From Devosia faecipullorum (GTDB lineage Bacteria; Pseudomonadota; Alphaproteobacteria; Rhizobiales; Devosiaceae): a DNA stretch of 64,000 nucleotides. Location: the NCBI RefSeq assembly GCF_015158295.1, contig NZ_JACDXV010000001.1:496001-560000 (forward strand), given 5' to 3'. The notes below the pieces were generated by a model. The model was not told where the DNA came from, did not search any database, and was given only the letters and a program-made list of their open reading frames with translations. The translations under genes and the position numbers were made by a program. Shown here one piece after another: positions 45,069 through 54,413 of the stretch (position 1 is its first letter; every line of letters begins with the position of its first letter).

Positions 45069-46393
45069 GTATTCACTCCTCTTGTGCCGGTTGCGGCAGG
45101 GACCGGGGCCGTCCAGCCCCGCGTCGCGATCTGTCGCCGGCACCAGACAAGCAGCCCAAACAGGCCGATACTCCCGACGAGCAGGTATGAAAATATGAGG
45201 GGAAGAAATGCATCGAGCCCGGCCGGGGCGGCCCACCGCAGATAGGCGGGGGAACACAGCAGCACCAAAGCGGCCAGCAGCATTGTCGGGACCGATGGGC
45301 GCCCCATCTGCCGCAGAAACGTCCACAGCCACATGATGGGAAGTAGAAGCCAACTGAAATAATGCGTCCAACTGAGGGTGCTGACGCAGAGCACCAGGAC
45401 GATGATGAGCATGAGGTCAGCCTCAAACTCATCCTTGCCGACCAGCCAGTTCCGCCACGGCGCTGCCGCCCACAACGCCAGCAGAGCGAGCAAAGCGGCT
45501 AGCGACAAGCCGGCATAGCGCAGCGCGGCCGGAACAGGCAGCGGGCTCCAATTATCCAGTGCGTCCACGCCGTAATGGAACCGCGCCAGCACCGAAGCGA
45601 TGGAATGAGAATTACGCGCGGCGACGACGTCCTGTGAAAAGGTTCCCAGATTTGCGGAGAACCATAGGACGTGCATGTCCCAGCCGAAGATCCAGATGGA
45701 CAAAATCGCGCTCGCCAGCAGCACACTGGAGACACCGAGCACCATTTGCCAGCGAAACCGCACCAGGGCGTAGAGACAAAGGAGGATCAGGGGCGGCTTT
45801 ATCAGGGCTGAAAGCCCGAGCAGCAGGCCGGCACCGAATTCTCTGTTCTGGCGCAGGTTGATGACCGCCAGAACCAGCACAAGCAACAGGAAATGCGTCA
45901 GATTTCCTTCGCGGAGGCTGTAGATCAGCGGTCCAAAACCTGCAAACATCAGCAGGCTGACACCCCTTTCCACTTCGTTGAAGCGGAAATGGGCCGCAGC
46001 CAGCCACCAGGCGGCAATCAGACTCGTCACCCCCAGAGCGGTGTAGATCCATCCGGCCAGATAGGGTGGAAGCAGGGCAAACGGCGTGAACAGATAGGCC
46101 AGGACCGGCAAATTGACGAAGCCGCCATCGACGCCTTTACCAATCAAAGGCATCAATCCGGCTGGACCGCTCAATACAGCTGATCCAGCACTCCAATAGA
46201 CCGGAACAAAATCCTCGAAAACCGGGTCGCTATGCGAAACCATAAATATAACGGCGACAAGTAGAATAGAAAGGATGCATGAGGCCGGCCAAAAAAATTT
46301 ACGCCTCTTATCGCCCTTATCCAGCCACCAAAGAAAAAAACTGCACCCAATCAAACCCGCGCAGTGCAATAGAATGAATGTTACTGCTCGCAT
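45065..46393 (-). CDS. GT87/DUF2029-family membrane glycosyltransferase
   Basis: A 442-aa polytopic protein resembling polyprenyl-phosphate-mannose-dependent transferases (PimE/GT87). After helix 2 comes the acidic loop SHSDPVFEDFVPVYWSAGSA, followed by LREGNLTHFLLLVLVLA and SALIKPPLILLCLYALV, both family-typical. It would add a sugar on the periplasmic side from a lipid-linked donor. It leads the acyl-transfer operon, overlapping the SGNH gene by four bases. ATG 46393 was chosen; a GTG 11 codons upstream is possible. Confidence 0.82.
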   Translation of the reverse strand: MRAVTFILLHCAGLIGCSFFLWWLDKGDKRRKFFWPASCILSILLVAVIFMVSHSDPVFEDFVPVYWSAGSAVLSGPAGLMPLIGKGVDGGFVNLPVLAYLFTPFALLPPYLAGWIYTALGVTSLIAAWWLAAAHFRFNEVERGVSLLMFAGFGPLIYSLREGNLTHFLLLVLVLAVINLRQNREFGAGLLLGLSALIKPPLILLCLYALVRFRWQMVLGVSSVLLASAILSIWIFGWDMHVLWFSANLGTFSQDVVAARNSHSIASVLARFHYGVDALDNWSPLPVPAALRYAGLSLAALLALLALWAAAPWRNWLVGKDEFEADLMLIIVLVLCVSTLSWTHYFSWLLLPIMWLWTFLRQMGRPSVPTMLLAALVLLCSPAYLRWAAPAGLDAFLPLIFSYLLVGSIGLFGLLVWCRRQIATRGWTAPVPAATGTRGVNT

Positions 46394-46731
46394 GATACGG
46401 TATCCGAATACGCGATACGTAAACACTGCCGAACAATGCCAGTCTAATGTTTGGCAGGTCTATTTGCTCCTGTAGAAAAGCATATAATAACTGAATCACG
46501 CAAGCAGCCTAACGCGCTCGATGTCGATTTATCTGCGAATGTAGCGGGGGCGACCCGTCGCGAACATTACAGACCGGCTTCTCATAGCCGGGACGAAAAC
46601 TATCGCTCCAGACCGCAGCGGCACTGTTCACCGGCGGTTTTTTGGCCCTATATTCCGGAAGCCGGTCCGACCTGGCGGTGACATTCCAGTGTTTCGTTGC
46701 TCGGGCGGCCCAAATTCCGAGGTGCCGCCCA
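46394..46731. other. Divergent intergenic region
   Basis: About 338 bp between the GT87-led operon and the phosphatase gene. No reading frame here looks coding. It should contain both promoters; the part near the GT87 gene is AT-rich (46395-46500) and the rest has normal base composition. Confidence 0.5.
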
Positions 46732-47511
46732 ATGCTGTCTGGCTTGCGCTCCCTGCTTGGTTTCGGCAACGCAGTCGAAAGGGCCCTGCCCGCCCGACAG
46801 CGCCTTGCACTCGATAGCGCCCCGGCGGCCATCTATGCGGTCGGCGACGTTCACGGCTGCCTCGATCAGCTATTGCGGCTTCACGAAACAATTCTGGCTG
46901 ACGGCGCAGATATTTCCGGTCAGAAGCTCATCCTGATGCTCGGCGACTACGTCGATCGCGGGCCGGATTCCGCCGAGACGCTGGACTTCCTGCTGGAACC
47001 TCTCGATGACAGTTTTCAGCGGCTCTGCCTATGCGGCAATCATGATGACATGATGCTGGCCCATATCCTCGATCCGCAGATTTCGTCCTGGCTAGACTAT
47101 GGCGGGCTCGAAACGCTGGCGTCCTACGGAATCGACGTCCTGGCCTATCGCGATGCGACGCTGCGCCAGCGCAAGGCTCTGGTGGAAAGCCATATCCCAC
47201 AATCGCATCTGGACTTCCTCGCCAATCTGCCGGTCCTGGTGACTGTGCCCGATGCCATATTCAGCCACGCAGGCATTCGCCCTGACCTTCCCCTGAACGA
47301 ACAGGCCGATGCGGACCTGATGTGGGTGGTGCACGATTATGACGCCAGCGCCTATTCCGGCCTACCCCTCGTCGTTCACGGCCATACGCCGATGCCAGAA
47401 CCTGTGGTTGAACTCCACCGCATCTGTGTCGATACCGGCTGCTTTGCCACCGGAACGCTTACCGCCATACGTCTGCAACACGGTTCAGAGCCGAAAATAC
47501 TGGCTTCCTAG
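46732..47511 (+). CDS. PPP-family metallophosphatase (serine/threonine protein phosphatase-like)
   Basis: A 259-aa two-metal phosphatase with the full PPP set: VGDVHGCLDQL, LGDYVDRGPDSAE, CGNHDDM, HAGIRPDLPL and VHGHTP. It resembles bacterial PrpA/PrpE-type enzymes. It stands alone between the acyl-transfer operon and a gap before UDP-glucose dehydrogenase. It may counteract a kinase, possibly the BY-kinase Wzc, but substrate evidence is lacking. The ATG at 46732 has GAGG nine bases upstream; the longer frame begins without a binding site. Confidence 0.88.
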   Translation: MLSGLRSLLGFGNAVERALPARQRLALDSAPAAIYAVGDVHGCLDQLLRLHETILADGADISGQKLILMLGDYVDRGPDSAETLDFLLEPLDDSFQRLCLCGNHDDMMLAHILDPQISSWLDYGGLETLASYGIDVLAYRDATLRQRKALVESHIPQSHLDFLANLPVLVTVPDAIFSHAGIRPDLPLNEQADADLMWVVHDYDASAYSGLPLVVHGHTPMPEPVVELHRICVDTGCFATGTLTAIRLQHGSEPKILAS

Positions 47512-47554
47512 ACCTCAGGCCTCACCACCGGCCAAATCCGCAAGAATGAGATAG

Positions 47555-47713
47555 CTAGAAGCTGGAAACTACAAACGAAAACAGCCCCTGCGTGACGAAC
47601 CACAAAGTCAGCAGAACCAGCCAGCCTGCCAACGCGGCACCCACGACGACCCAGCCACGCGGAACGACAAGCGTATTTCGGGTCCGGGTCTCATTTGCTG
47701 CTGAAGGGCGCAT
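47555..47713 (-). CDS. Small membrane protein (52 aa)
   Basis: A 52-codon frame with GGAG seven bases before its ATG. It has a polar start (MRPSAANETRTRN), then WVVVGAALAGWLVLLTLWFV as one membrane helix and a short tail ending VVSSF. The helix-like composition and ribosome binding site support a real small protein. No family is recognised. The rest of 47512-48040 shows no gene; 47860-48000 is AT-richer. Confidence 0.5.
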   Translation of the reverse strand: MRPSAANETRTRNTLVVPRGWVVVGAALAGWLVLLTLWFVTQGLFSFVVSSF

Positions 47714-48040
47714 CGCGATCTCCACACGACCGTCGGTTCTCGAGGCGGCACATGAGAGCCGTCTCCCCTAAATGACCTCACGAGCCCATTGTCAGGGCCT
47801 CATTGTACAGCCCGTGCCGATCAATTCACTAACGTCAGAAACGGCGACGAGGTTCACTATGGGCCAACCTGCGCCGACTTGATTAATACGCAGGATAGCG
47901 CTGCAATTAGTCGAAACTGCGCCTGCATTTATTAACAATTCGTTACCAGAAACGCACTCAATCCCCTTGAATAGAGGGTAGCCGCAACAGTGTATTGCGA
48001 GAATGCAGGGTGGTAAGAAATCATCAGGTCGGTCAGGTCG

Positions 48041-49387
48041 TTATTCGGCGGCCTGCGCCTCGGACGTTCCCCGGCTATCGCCGTGACGGCCAATACTGGC
48101 ATAGGCAAAGCCGTGCCTGGCGACCTCGTCATACCGATAGACATTGCGCAGATCGACCAGCACCGCAGACTTCATCGACAGTTTGAGCCGCCCGAGGTCG
48201 AGTGAACGGAATTCATTCCACTCGGTGATCAGGACAAGCGCATCCGCATCGATTGCCGCCTCATAGGCGCTGTCCGCATAATCGACTTCCTTCGGCAGCA
48301 GTTCTCGGGCTGAATCCATGCCCTGCGGATCGTAGGCCACGACGTGAGCGCCCTTGTCCATAAGGCCCTGGATGATGTCGATCGAGGGCGCCTCACGCAT
48401 GTCATCGGTATTCGGCTTGAATGTCAGCCCCAGCACCCCGATGGTCTTGCCGCGCACATCGCCACCGCAGGAAGCGATCACCTTGCGCGCCATGGCGCGC
48501 TTGCGCTGGTCGTTGATGGCGACCGTGGTTTCCACCAGCCGCATGGGGCTTTCAAAATCCTGGCCGATCTTGACCAGGGCCAGCGTATCCTTGGGAAAAC
48601 AGGATCCACCATAGCCCGGACCGGCATGGAGGAACTTGCTGCCGATGCGATTGTCCAGCCCGATGCCGCGAGCCACCTGCTGCACATCGGCGCCGGTAGC
48701 CTCGCACAGATCGGCAACCTCGTTGATGAAGGTGATCTTCATGGCAAGGAACGCATTCGCCGCATACTTGATCAGTTCCGCCGTTCGGCGGCCGGTAAAC
48801 ATGATGGGAGCCTGGTTGAGATAGAGCGGCCGATAGACCTCGTTCATGACCGAACGAGCCCTCTCTTCTTCGATGCCAACCACGATCCGATCCGGCCGCT
48901 TGAAATCTTCGATTGCCGCGCCTTCGCGCAGGAATTCGGGATTGGAGACCACGGCGACATCCGCTTCCGGATTGGTATTGGCGATGATGCGGGCAACCTC
49001 GTCACCCGTCCCGACAGGCACGGTCGACTTCGTCACCACCACCGTAAATCCATCTACGGCGTCAGCAACCTCTCGAGCCACGGCGAAGACATAGGTCAGG
49101 TCGGCATGACCATCTCCCCGGCGGGACGGCGTGCCCACGGCGATGAAAACCACCTCGGCTCCGGCCACCGCGTCGCGCAGCTCGACGGAAAACGACAATC
49201 TACCGGCCCCGGCATTGGCTTTGACCAAATCCGCCAGGCCAGGCTCGTAAATCGGGATTTCCCCCCGGTTCAGTGCGTCTATCCTGCACTGGTCCTTGTC
49301 GATGCAAACCACATCATGGCCGAAATCCGCCAGGCACACTCCCGTCACCAGGCCGACATAGCCAGCGCCAATGATAGCAATTTTCAT
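48041..49387 (-). CDS. ugd: UDP-glucose 6-dehydrogenase
   Basis: Oxidises UDP-glucose to UDP-glucuronate with two NAD+, providing an acidic sugar for the polymer. The 448-aa protein has MKIAIIGAGYVGLVTGVCLADFG at the N-terminus (NAD site), FIAVGTPSRR, the catalytic cysteine in GYGGSCFPKDT and the C-terminal LGLTFKPNTDDMREAPS. The ATG at 49387 follows GGAG; nine extra upstream codons were rejected. It lies 175 bp downstream of the GT2 gene on the same strand. Confidence 0.96.
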   Translation of the reverse strand: MKIAIIGAGYVGLVTGVCLADFGHDVVCIDKDQCRIDALNRGEIPIYEPGLADLVKANAGAGRLSFSVELRDAVAGAEVVFIAVGTPSRRGDGHADLTYVFAVAREVADAVDGFTVVVTKSTVPVGTGDEVARIIANTNPEADVAVVSNPEFLREGAAIEDFKRPDRIVVGIEEERARSVMNEVYRPLYLNQAPIMFTGRRTAELIKYAANAFLAMKITFINEVADLCEATGADVQQVARGIGLDNRIGSKFLHAGPGYGGSCFPKDTLALVKIGQDFESPMRLVETTVAINDQRKRAMARKVIASCGGDVRGKTIGVLGLTFKPNTDDMREAPSIDIIQGLMDKGAHVVAYDPQGMDSARELLPKEVDYADSAYEAAIDADALVLITEWNEFRSLDLGRLKLSMKSAVLVDLRNVYRYDEVARHGFAYASIGRHGDSRGTSEAQAAE

Positions 49388-49562
49388 GTGAACGGCTCCA
49401 CGAACCAGCACCAACCAATTGTAGTCTATCTACGCCAATGTCGCCAATGACTTCACCCGCGACAGTGCAATCATTTCAGATACTTAGTCTGCTCGATGCG
49501 TCAGGATAAGGCCGCCAGCCAGATGACACCTTGTAGGCAGAGTCCGAGCAAAGTCCTCCAGA

Positions 49563-50639
49563 TCAGTGCAGTTGCGCGCTTCTCACCCGCAGCATGGCCG
49601 AGACCAGCGGCTTTCGTAGAAACAGCGGCAGGCGGGTTATCGCCAGCACCAGCCGCGTCAGCGACGTCAAAGGCAATCCGTGCTTCGCCCACTGTTCGCG
49701 CAGCTTGACCAATTCCTCCGGATCGCCCCCGGAATTCATCACCTTGGTGACTAATCCCTGCCGAAGCGCCCGCGACATGTGCTCCTGGCAATAGCGTACC
49801 GCCATCTGCCGCGCCTGCGCTATCTCCTGCCGCTCCTGCTCGGAACCCGCCTTCGCCTCGGCGCGATCAAGGATGCCCATGATTTTCCTGCGGGCGATCT
49901 GCGTGGCCTCAATGGCCGCCTCGTAATCCCTTTCGAGCACCGATGAAACGGACGATCCGTGCAGCCGGATTCGACACAGGGCCTGCTCGTCGCAGATGAC
50001 TGGCCCAAGAATCGCCAAGTCCGCCCAGGCCAGGCGATCCAGATGCCTGGCCGCATAAAGTGGGGTAAAGCCGCCCAACGCCTTCAAGGCGTGGGGTTGA
50101 AACATGAAGCCGCTGAGATTTACCCGGAACGTTTCTGCCTGCGGCAGATAGAGGTCGAGCAAAAACCGGCCCGGCGTCGACACATGAGGTGATGCTGGAT
50201 CGGTCTGAATGACCTTGCCTTCAATATCGATCCAGGTATTGCGCGACCGGAGCAGGCTGGCATCGGGGTGATTGCGGCTATTGGCGATCAAACGGGCAAC
50301 GAAGTCCGGCTCGAGAACGTCATCGTCGCAAAGGATGACCATCCATCCGCCACGCGCCACGTCGAGGAAATCATCAAGTTTCGGGACGAAGCCCAAAGCC
50401 GGCACGTTGCGCCTGTAGTGCAGGTTCGGCGCAGCGTAGCTTCTGACGATCGCGCCGATGTCGTCGTTGTCAGAGTCGTCGCTGACCAAGATTTCGATGT
50501 TCGGATAGGTTTGGGCGAGGGCCGAGTCCAGCGCCTCTCTCAGGTAGGTCGTGCGCATATAGGTGGGCATGCAGACCGAAACCAAGGGCATCGCATCTGC
50601 AGGCCAATCGGTGTGAATTGCGCCCCTATTCGCGCTCAA
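49563..50639 (-). CDS. Glycosyltransferase family 2 protein
   Basis: A GT-A-fold transferase with PLVSVCMPTYMRTTYLREALDSAL, ILVSDDSDNDDI and the metal-binding acidic motif VILCDDDVLEP (variant DXD). A C-terminal segment of helices and basic residues follows. It should add one sugar of the repeat unit. Two starts are plausible: TTG at 50639 with GAGG at seven bases (358 aa), or ATG at 50591 just before PLVSVCMP without a clear binding site. It lies between the flippase and UDP-glucose dehydrogenase genes. Confidence 0.88.
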   Translation of the reverse strand: MSANRGAIHTDWPADAMPLVSVCMPTYMRTTYLREALDSALAQTYPNIEILVSDDSDNDDIGAIVRSYAAPNLHYRRNVPALGFVPKLDDFLDVARGGWMVILCDDDVLEPDFVARLIANSRNHPDASLLRSRNTWIDIEGKVIQTDPASPHVSTPGRFLLDLYLPQAETFRVNLSGFMFQPHALKALGGFTPLYAARHLDRLAWADLAILGPVICDEQALCRIRLHGSSVSSVLERDYEAAIEATQIARRKIMGILDRAEAKAGSEQERQEIAQARQMAVRYCQEHMSRALRQGLVTKVMNSGGDPEELVKLREQWAKHGLPLTSLTRLVLAITRLPLFLRKPLVSAMLRVRSAQLH

Positions 50640-50776
50640 TCCCTGCCCTCAAGAGGTTGTCAATTCAGGACACACACAAATTTACTTATATTACAAAAGC
50701 ATCTTCAGCACTCATCTTAGCACATTGCCATTACCACACCAGTAACAACACATCTCAAAGCATCGACCCCTGAATT

Positions 50777-52267
50777 TCATTCAGTTCCTGTCGATTTTTG
50801 CTTTAGCGGCCACAAGAACCGGTTGAGCCCGGGGAACATCTCACCGGCGGCCGCGGCAATTTCGGCGACATGGCGCCGGAAACCAAGAAAAAGAAACCCT
50901 GCATAGGTGGCTGCCCCCATCATAACCGACACGAGCAGCATGACCGACGTGGGCAGATCGGTGTAGAGCATCAGTCGCACGCCCCATACCGCGCCAAACA
51001 TCGCCAGTGAGGACAGAAACGGCGGCGCAGCAGCGCCGATGATTGCCATCGTGTCCAGTCCCAGTTCACGCCTCAGAACGACCAGAAGGACGAAGACGCC
51101 AAGATAGGCGCGAAACGCCAGGCCGGCAGCCAGGACAATCGGCCCATGCCCCGCAAGCAGTAGGCAAGTCAGCACCATGGTGAGCGCCGCACCCAGATTG
51201 AGCCAGAAAATCAATGCTGTGCGCCCAAGCGCATTCAGAACGGGATGGAGCAGCACTCCCAATATGGTCGGCGGCGCTGCAATGGCCAGCGCCAGCAAGA
51301 CTTCGCTCGACACCTGCCAGCCCCTGCCGAAGACCAGCGGCACGAAATCCTGGGCGATTGCAGCAGTGCCGAAAAAGACCGGAAAGCTGAATGTGCTGAA
51401 AAATCCGATCGTACTGACATAGGCCTTGCCAAGCGTCTCCCGATCCGGGAGCCGGGCGAAACTGGACATGGCCGCGCTCAACAGCGGGAAGGCGGTAAGC
51501 TGAAAGAGAGCTTCATAGGTTCTGAGCCCGACACCATAGACCGCCACGCCAAGCGGACCTTGTGCGATGCCAAGAGCGAGTTCGGGTATGCGCTGCACGA
51601 GAATTTTGAGGGTACTGGCTCCCAGCAGGCCCGCTCCTTGCCTGACCTGATCTCGAGCGTCGATCTTCGACCACACGAAACTGGGCCTCCAATCCGACGA
51701 GAACCAGGTCATGGCACTTGTCACCACGGCGCCCACTAGGCGCTGCGCCACCAGTGCCCAGACGCCAAGCCCGGCATAGGCCGCCCAAACGCCAATGGCA
51801 CCCGAAACCACTACGCCAGTGGTGTTCCTGATAGCCAGGGCGCGATAGTTAAAATCGCGCCTGAACTTGGCCTCGTGAACGACCCGGCTCGCATCGGCGA
51901 ACAAGCTCAATGAGATAACGGCCAGCACGATGCCGCTGCCTTTCTGGAACACCATGTCGACAAGGGGCGCCAAGACGCACGCGAAGATTACGAAGGCCAA
52001 GGCAGAATTGGCCAGATTCAGCCAGAAAGCCACTGAGGCAAATTGCTGATCGAAGGTGGGGCGGCGCAGGATCAGTTCCGGGGTGCCGGCTTCAACGAAG
52101 ACCCGGCCGAACACGATGAAAACCATGGCAAACGCCACCACACCGATGGCTTCGGCATCGACCTGACGAACCACCAGCGCAAAAACTAAAAACGTAACAA
52201 GACTGCTTGCCCCATTACTGAGACTGGACCATGCCGCGTTCGTTAGAAACTGTCGCTTGAAGTTCAT
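50777..52267 (-). CDS. Polysaccharide flippase (Wzx-like, MOP superfamily)
   Basis: A 496-aa inner-membrane protein with about 12-14 helices that should flip undecaprenyl-linked repeat units to the periplasm. The N-terminus NFKRQFLTNAAWSSLSNGASSLVTF and the order of paired helices fit the polysaccharide-transport family (PST/Wzx, WzxC-like), as does LARLPDRETLGKAYVSTIGF between the halves. The ATG at 52267 was chosen; the 37 codons upstream look non-coding. It completes a Wzx/Wzy/Wzc set with the genes above. Confidence 0.88.
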   Translation of the reverse strand: MNFKRQFLTNAAWSSLSNGASSLVTFLVFALVVRQVDAEAIGVVAFAMVFIVFGRVFVEAGTPELILRRPTFDQQFASVAFWLNLANSALAFVIFACVLAPLVDMVFQKGSGIVLAVISLSLFADASRVVHEAKFRRDFNYRALAIRNTTGVVVSGAIGVWAAYAGLGVWALVAQRLVGAVVTSAMTWFSSDWRPSFVWSKIDARDQVRQGAGLLGASTLKILVQRIPELALGIAQGPLGVAVYGVGLRTYEALFQLTAFPLLSAAMSSFARLPDRETLGKAYVSTIGFFSTFSFPVFFGTAAIAQDFVPLVFGRGWQVSSEVLLALAIAAPPTILGVLLHPVLNALGRTALIFWLNLGAALTMVLTCLLLAGHGPIVLAAGLAFRAYLGVFVLLVVLRRELGLDTMAIIGAAAPPFLSSLAMFGAVWGVRLMLYTDLPTSVMLLVSVMMGAATYAGFLFLGFRRHVAEIAAAAGEMFPGLNRFLWPLKQKSTGTE

Positions 52268-52458
52268 GTGCGCAATGGTCTCTGGAAATAACAATGTCCA
52301 TAGCGCATACAATGCCAATTTTACCCCAGACAGCCAACCCGACAAATAGGGCGTCGAATTATATTGATGCGGCAACAATGGTGGTGAAATAACTCTTTAC
52401 GGTACAGGCGGAATGCGGCTCACTTTTCTCCATTTTCGGGAAGAAACGCGGCGCTGCA

Positions 52459-52860
52459 TTGCCCTTTGACACGATCTACCAAGATGGTGACGTTACCTTG
52501 GCAAATCGGGAAACGACGTCGGCACATTCGACAGCGTGGCGGCTGGCAACCGTATTGCTTATCTTTGCGCTGGCATGGGATGCGCTCGATCCGGCTCTGC
52601 GGCCGCCACACGGCTTCGTCCTCGCCTCCTATGGCCTGCTCGGCTTCGTCTGCACCGCCTCGTTTTCGCAGCGCACCTGGATTGGAATCCTGCTGGCCAT
52701 GGCCGCTGCTATTGGGCTCGAACTGCTCCAATCGCTGGTGCCCCTCCGCGATGTGCGGGGCATCGATCTCCTGCTCAAATGGGGTTGCGTGCTGGCGGGC
52801 GTGATTCTGGAACTGTTGGTGAATCTGCTGCGGCAAACCCTTGGGCGGCCAGGCGGCTGA
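52459..52860 (+). CDS. VanZ-like family membrane protein
   Basis: A 133-aa protein with about four helices. The C-terminal part GLELLQSLVPLRDVRGIDLLLKWGCVLAGV carries the VanZ-like pattern (Glu-x-x-Gln, Pro-x-Arg, Asp, Gly). VanZ-like proteins are common beside rhizobial exopolysaccharide genes, and their role is not established. The start is uncertain because only TTG codons are available (52459 or 52498). It is divergent from the flippase gene. Confidence 0.65.
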   Translation: MPFDTIYQDGDVTLANRETTSAHSTAWRLATVLLIFALAWDALDPALRPPHGFVLASYGLLGFVCTASFSQRTWIGILLAMAAAIGLELLQSLVPLRDVRGIDLLLKWGCVLAGVILELLVNLLRQTLGRPGG

Positions 52861-52956
52861 TCGTCCGAACTGGCGGCGGCGACCTTGCGGCAAATAATCC
52901 GACCCATTCCTTTTTCGCGTACACCAATAGCCGGCATCTCCTCGCGACCGGAGGGA

Positions 52957-53232
52957 TCAAGGGGCACTGGCAATATGCTTCTGAAACAAATGCCTGAATT
53001 GCAGAAAGCTTTCACACCCGACCACGCGCGCCAGCCGCGTCACCGTTGCCGGGGACGCCCCGCACAATGCCGAAATGTCGCGCGTGGAGCCGAAAGCCAC
53101 TATATCCGGCCGCTCGAGGCACTTACGGAGAACCAGGCCCTGCTTGCTCGACAAGGAAAACTCGCGCCTTGCAACACGCTGTTTAAGATCGGTCAATGTC
53201 GAGGGCGCCATTGTGCTCGGATATGCCGACAT
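52957..53232 (-). CDS. RpiR-type helix-turn-helix protein without SIS domain (probably truncated)
   Basis: A 91-aa protein matching only the N-terminal DNA-binding domain of RpiR/MurR regulators: LTDLKQRVARREFSLSSKQ, then STRDISALCGASPATVTRLARVVGC and SFLQFRHLFQ. Full members have about 280 aa with a sugar-phosphate-binding SIS domain. The stop is followed by under 100 bp before the VanZ-like gene, so the SIS part is absent, not merely frameshifted. It may be a remnant or a stand-alone DNA-binding protein. It lies 57 bp downstream of an inositol-phosphatase gene. Confidence 0.6.
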   Translation of the reverse strand: MSAYPSTMAPSTLTDLKQRVARREFSLSSKQGLVLRKCLERPDIVAFGSTRDISALCGASPATVTRLARVVGCESFLQFRHLFQKHIASAP

Positions 53233-53289
53233 GGAGACCTTACCACTTGCGGATATTGACGGGGGCGCGCCCGCCCCTGACTCGGATCG

Positions 53290-54159
53290 CTAGCGGACGG
53301 ACCGCAATTCGCGCTGCTCGCAAATTGCATCGGCGACCCGGTCTAGCGTCGGGTACATGCCTCCGGCACCAGTGGCGACATAGCCGGGGCACATATAGGA
53401 CGGCACATCCTTGCCCACCTTGCCCAAGGTGAGCGGACGATAGCGGCCTCCCGCGTTGCGCAGGATCAGGATTGCGGCGGTCACGTCCCAGGGACTGACA
53501 CCGAAACCGGCAGCAGCATCGCACCAGCCCGCAGCAACATGCGCCAAGGTCAATGCGGCGCTGCCCGGTCGGCGGAGGGTTGAAAACGTCTCCGCCAACT
53601 CCCCGAAATGCAGCAGCGCTGCCTCCCTGCCATCCAATCGAAAATCCCGCGCCACCGGGTAGCCGGTAATGAGGGTCGCATGGCTCTCCATGCGCGCAGC
53701 GTTGGAACGTATCGGCCGGTTATTGAGCCAGACCCCACCAATGTTGGCGCTGAACATATGTCCCGCGATGGGGTCATAGATCACGCCGGCCACGACCTCC
53801 CCATCTATGACCGCACCGATGGATACGCACCAGAAGGCCAGCCCCCTGGCAAAATTGGAGGTGCCGTCTATCGGATCGACATACCACTGCACCCGCCCCG
53901 TGCCGACGCTGCCCCCCTCTTCGCCCAACAACGTGGAATCGGGCGCCTCGGCCAAAATATGGTCTCGGATCACCACTTCGCTTTGCGTGTCATGCACGGT
54001 CACGATGTCATGCAGATCGGCTTTGTAGTCGACCGTCATATGCGAGCGGAACGCGGCCTGAAGCGCGGTGCCGACCTTGAGAGCGGCACCTTTGGCGATC
54101 TCCATCAGCCGCGTGGATTCCTCAGCCAGAGCAGTGGTCAATTCGGTGGAAACAGTCAT
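53290..54159 (-). CDS. Inositol monophosphatase family protein
   Basis: A 289-aa magnesium-dependent phosphatase with LLGEEGGSVG, WYVDPIDGTSNFARGLAFW and SPWDVTAAILILRNAGG, the three metal- and substrate-binding segments of the family. Possible substrates are inositol phosphates, sugar phosphates or 3'-phosphoadenosine phosphate. It is divergent from the LacI gene, with the near-palindrome at 54233-54248 in between, so it is probably LacI-controlled. A second family member is encoded at 57744-58589. GGAAAG precedes the ATG. Confidence 0.92.
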   Translation of the reverse strand: MTVSTELTTALAEESTRLMEIAKGAALKVGTALQAAFRSHMTVDYKADLHDIVTVHDTQSEVVIRDHILAEAPDSTLLGEEGGSVGTGRVQWYVDPIDGTSNFARGLAFWCVSIGAVIDGEVVAGVIYDPIAGHMFSANIGGVWLNNRPIRSNAARMESHATLITGYPVARDFRLDGREAALLHFGELAETFSTLRRPGSAALTLAHVAAGWCDAAAGFGVSPWDVTAAILILRNAGGRYRPLTLGKVGKDVPSYMCPGYVATGAGGMYPTLDRVADAICEQRELRSVR

Positions 54160-54232
54160 GGCTGCTTTCCTTGTCGCAAGTGACGGACGATTTGCAGGAC
54201 GCCGGTTTCAGTCAGTAAAAACATTGCATGCA

Positions 54233-54248
54233 TTGCACAGCTTTGCAA
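54233..54248. promoter_or_regulatory. Predicted LacI-family operator, site 1
   Basis: TTGCACAGCTTTGCAA, symmetric at 14 of 16 positions around AGCT, in the divergent region between the phosphatase and LacI genes. Its reverse complement is identical to site 2 (58627-58642). It overlaps a second inverted repeat, AACATTGCA at 54220-54228 and TGCAATGTT at 54244-54252. Confidence 0.75.
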
Positions 54249-54413
54249 TGTTGCCTTTTAGCGTTAGAAGAAGGGCGTTGCGGCTTGATCAGGGCCGCCA
54301 GGATGCTTGGATTCGGGCGCCCTCGGGCCCAGCGGCCGCTGATGCCTGACTTGCAGGATAACCGTCCGCCAGCAAAATTGTGCTACAAGCCGGGCGCCGC
54401 AGGAGTAGCAGAG

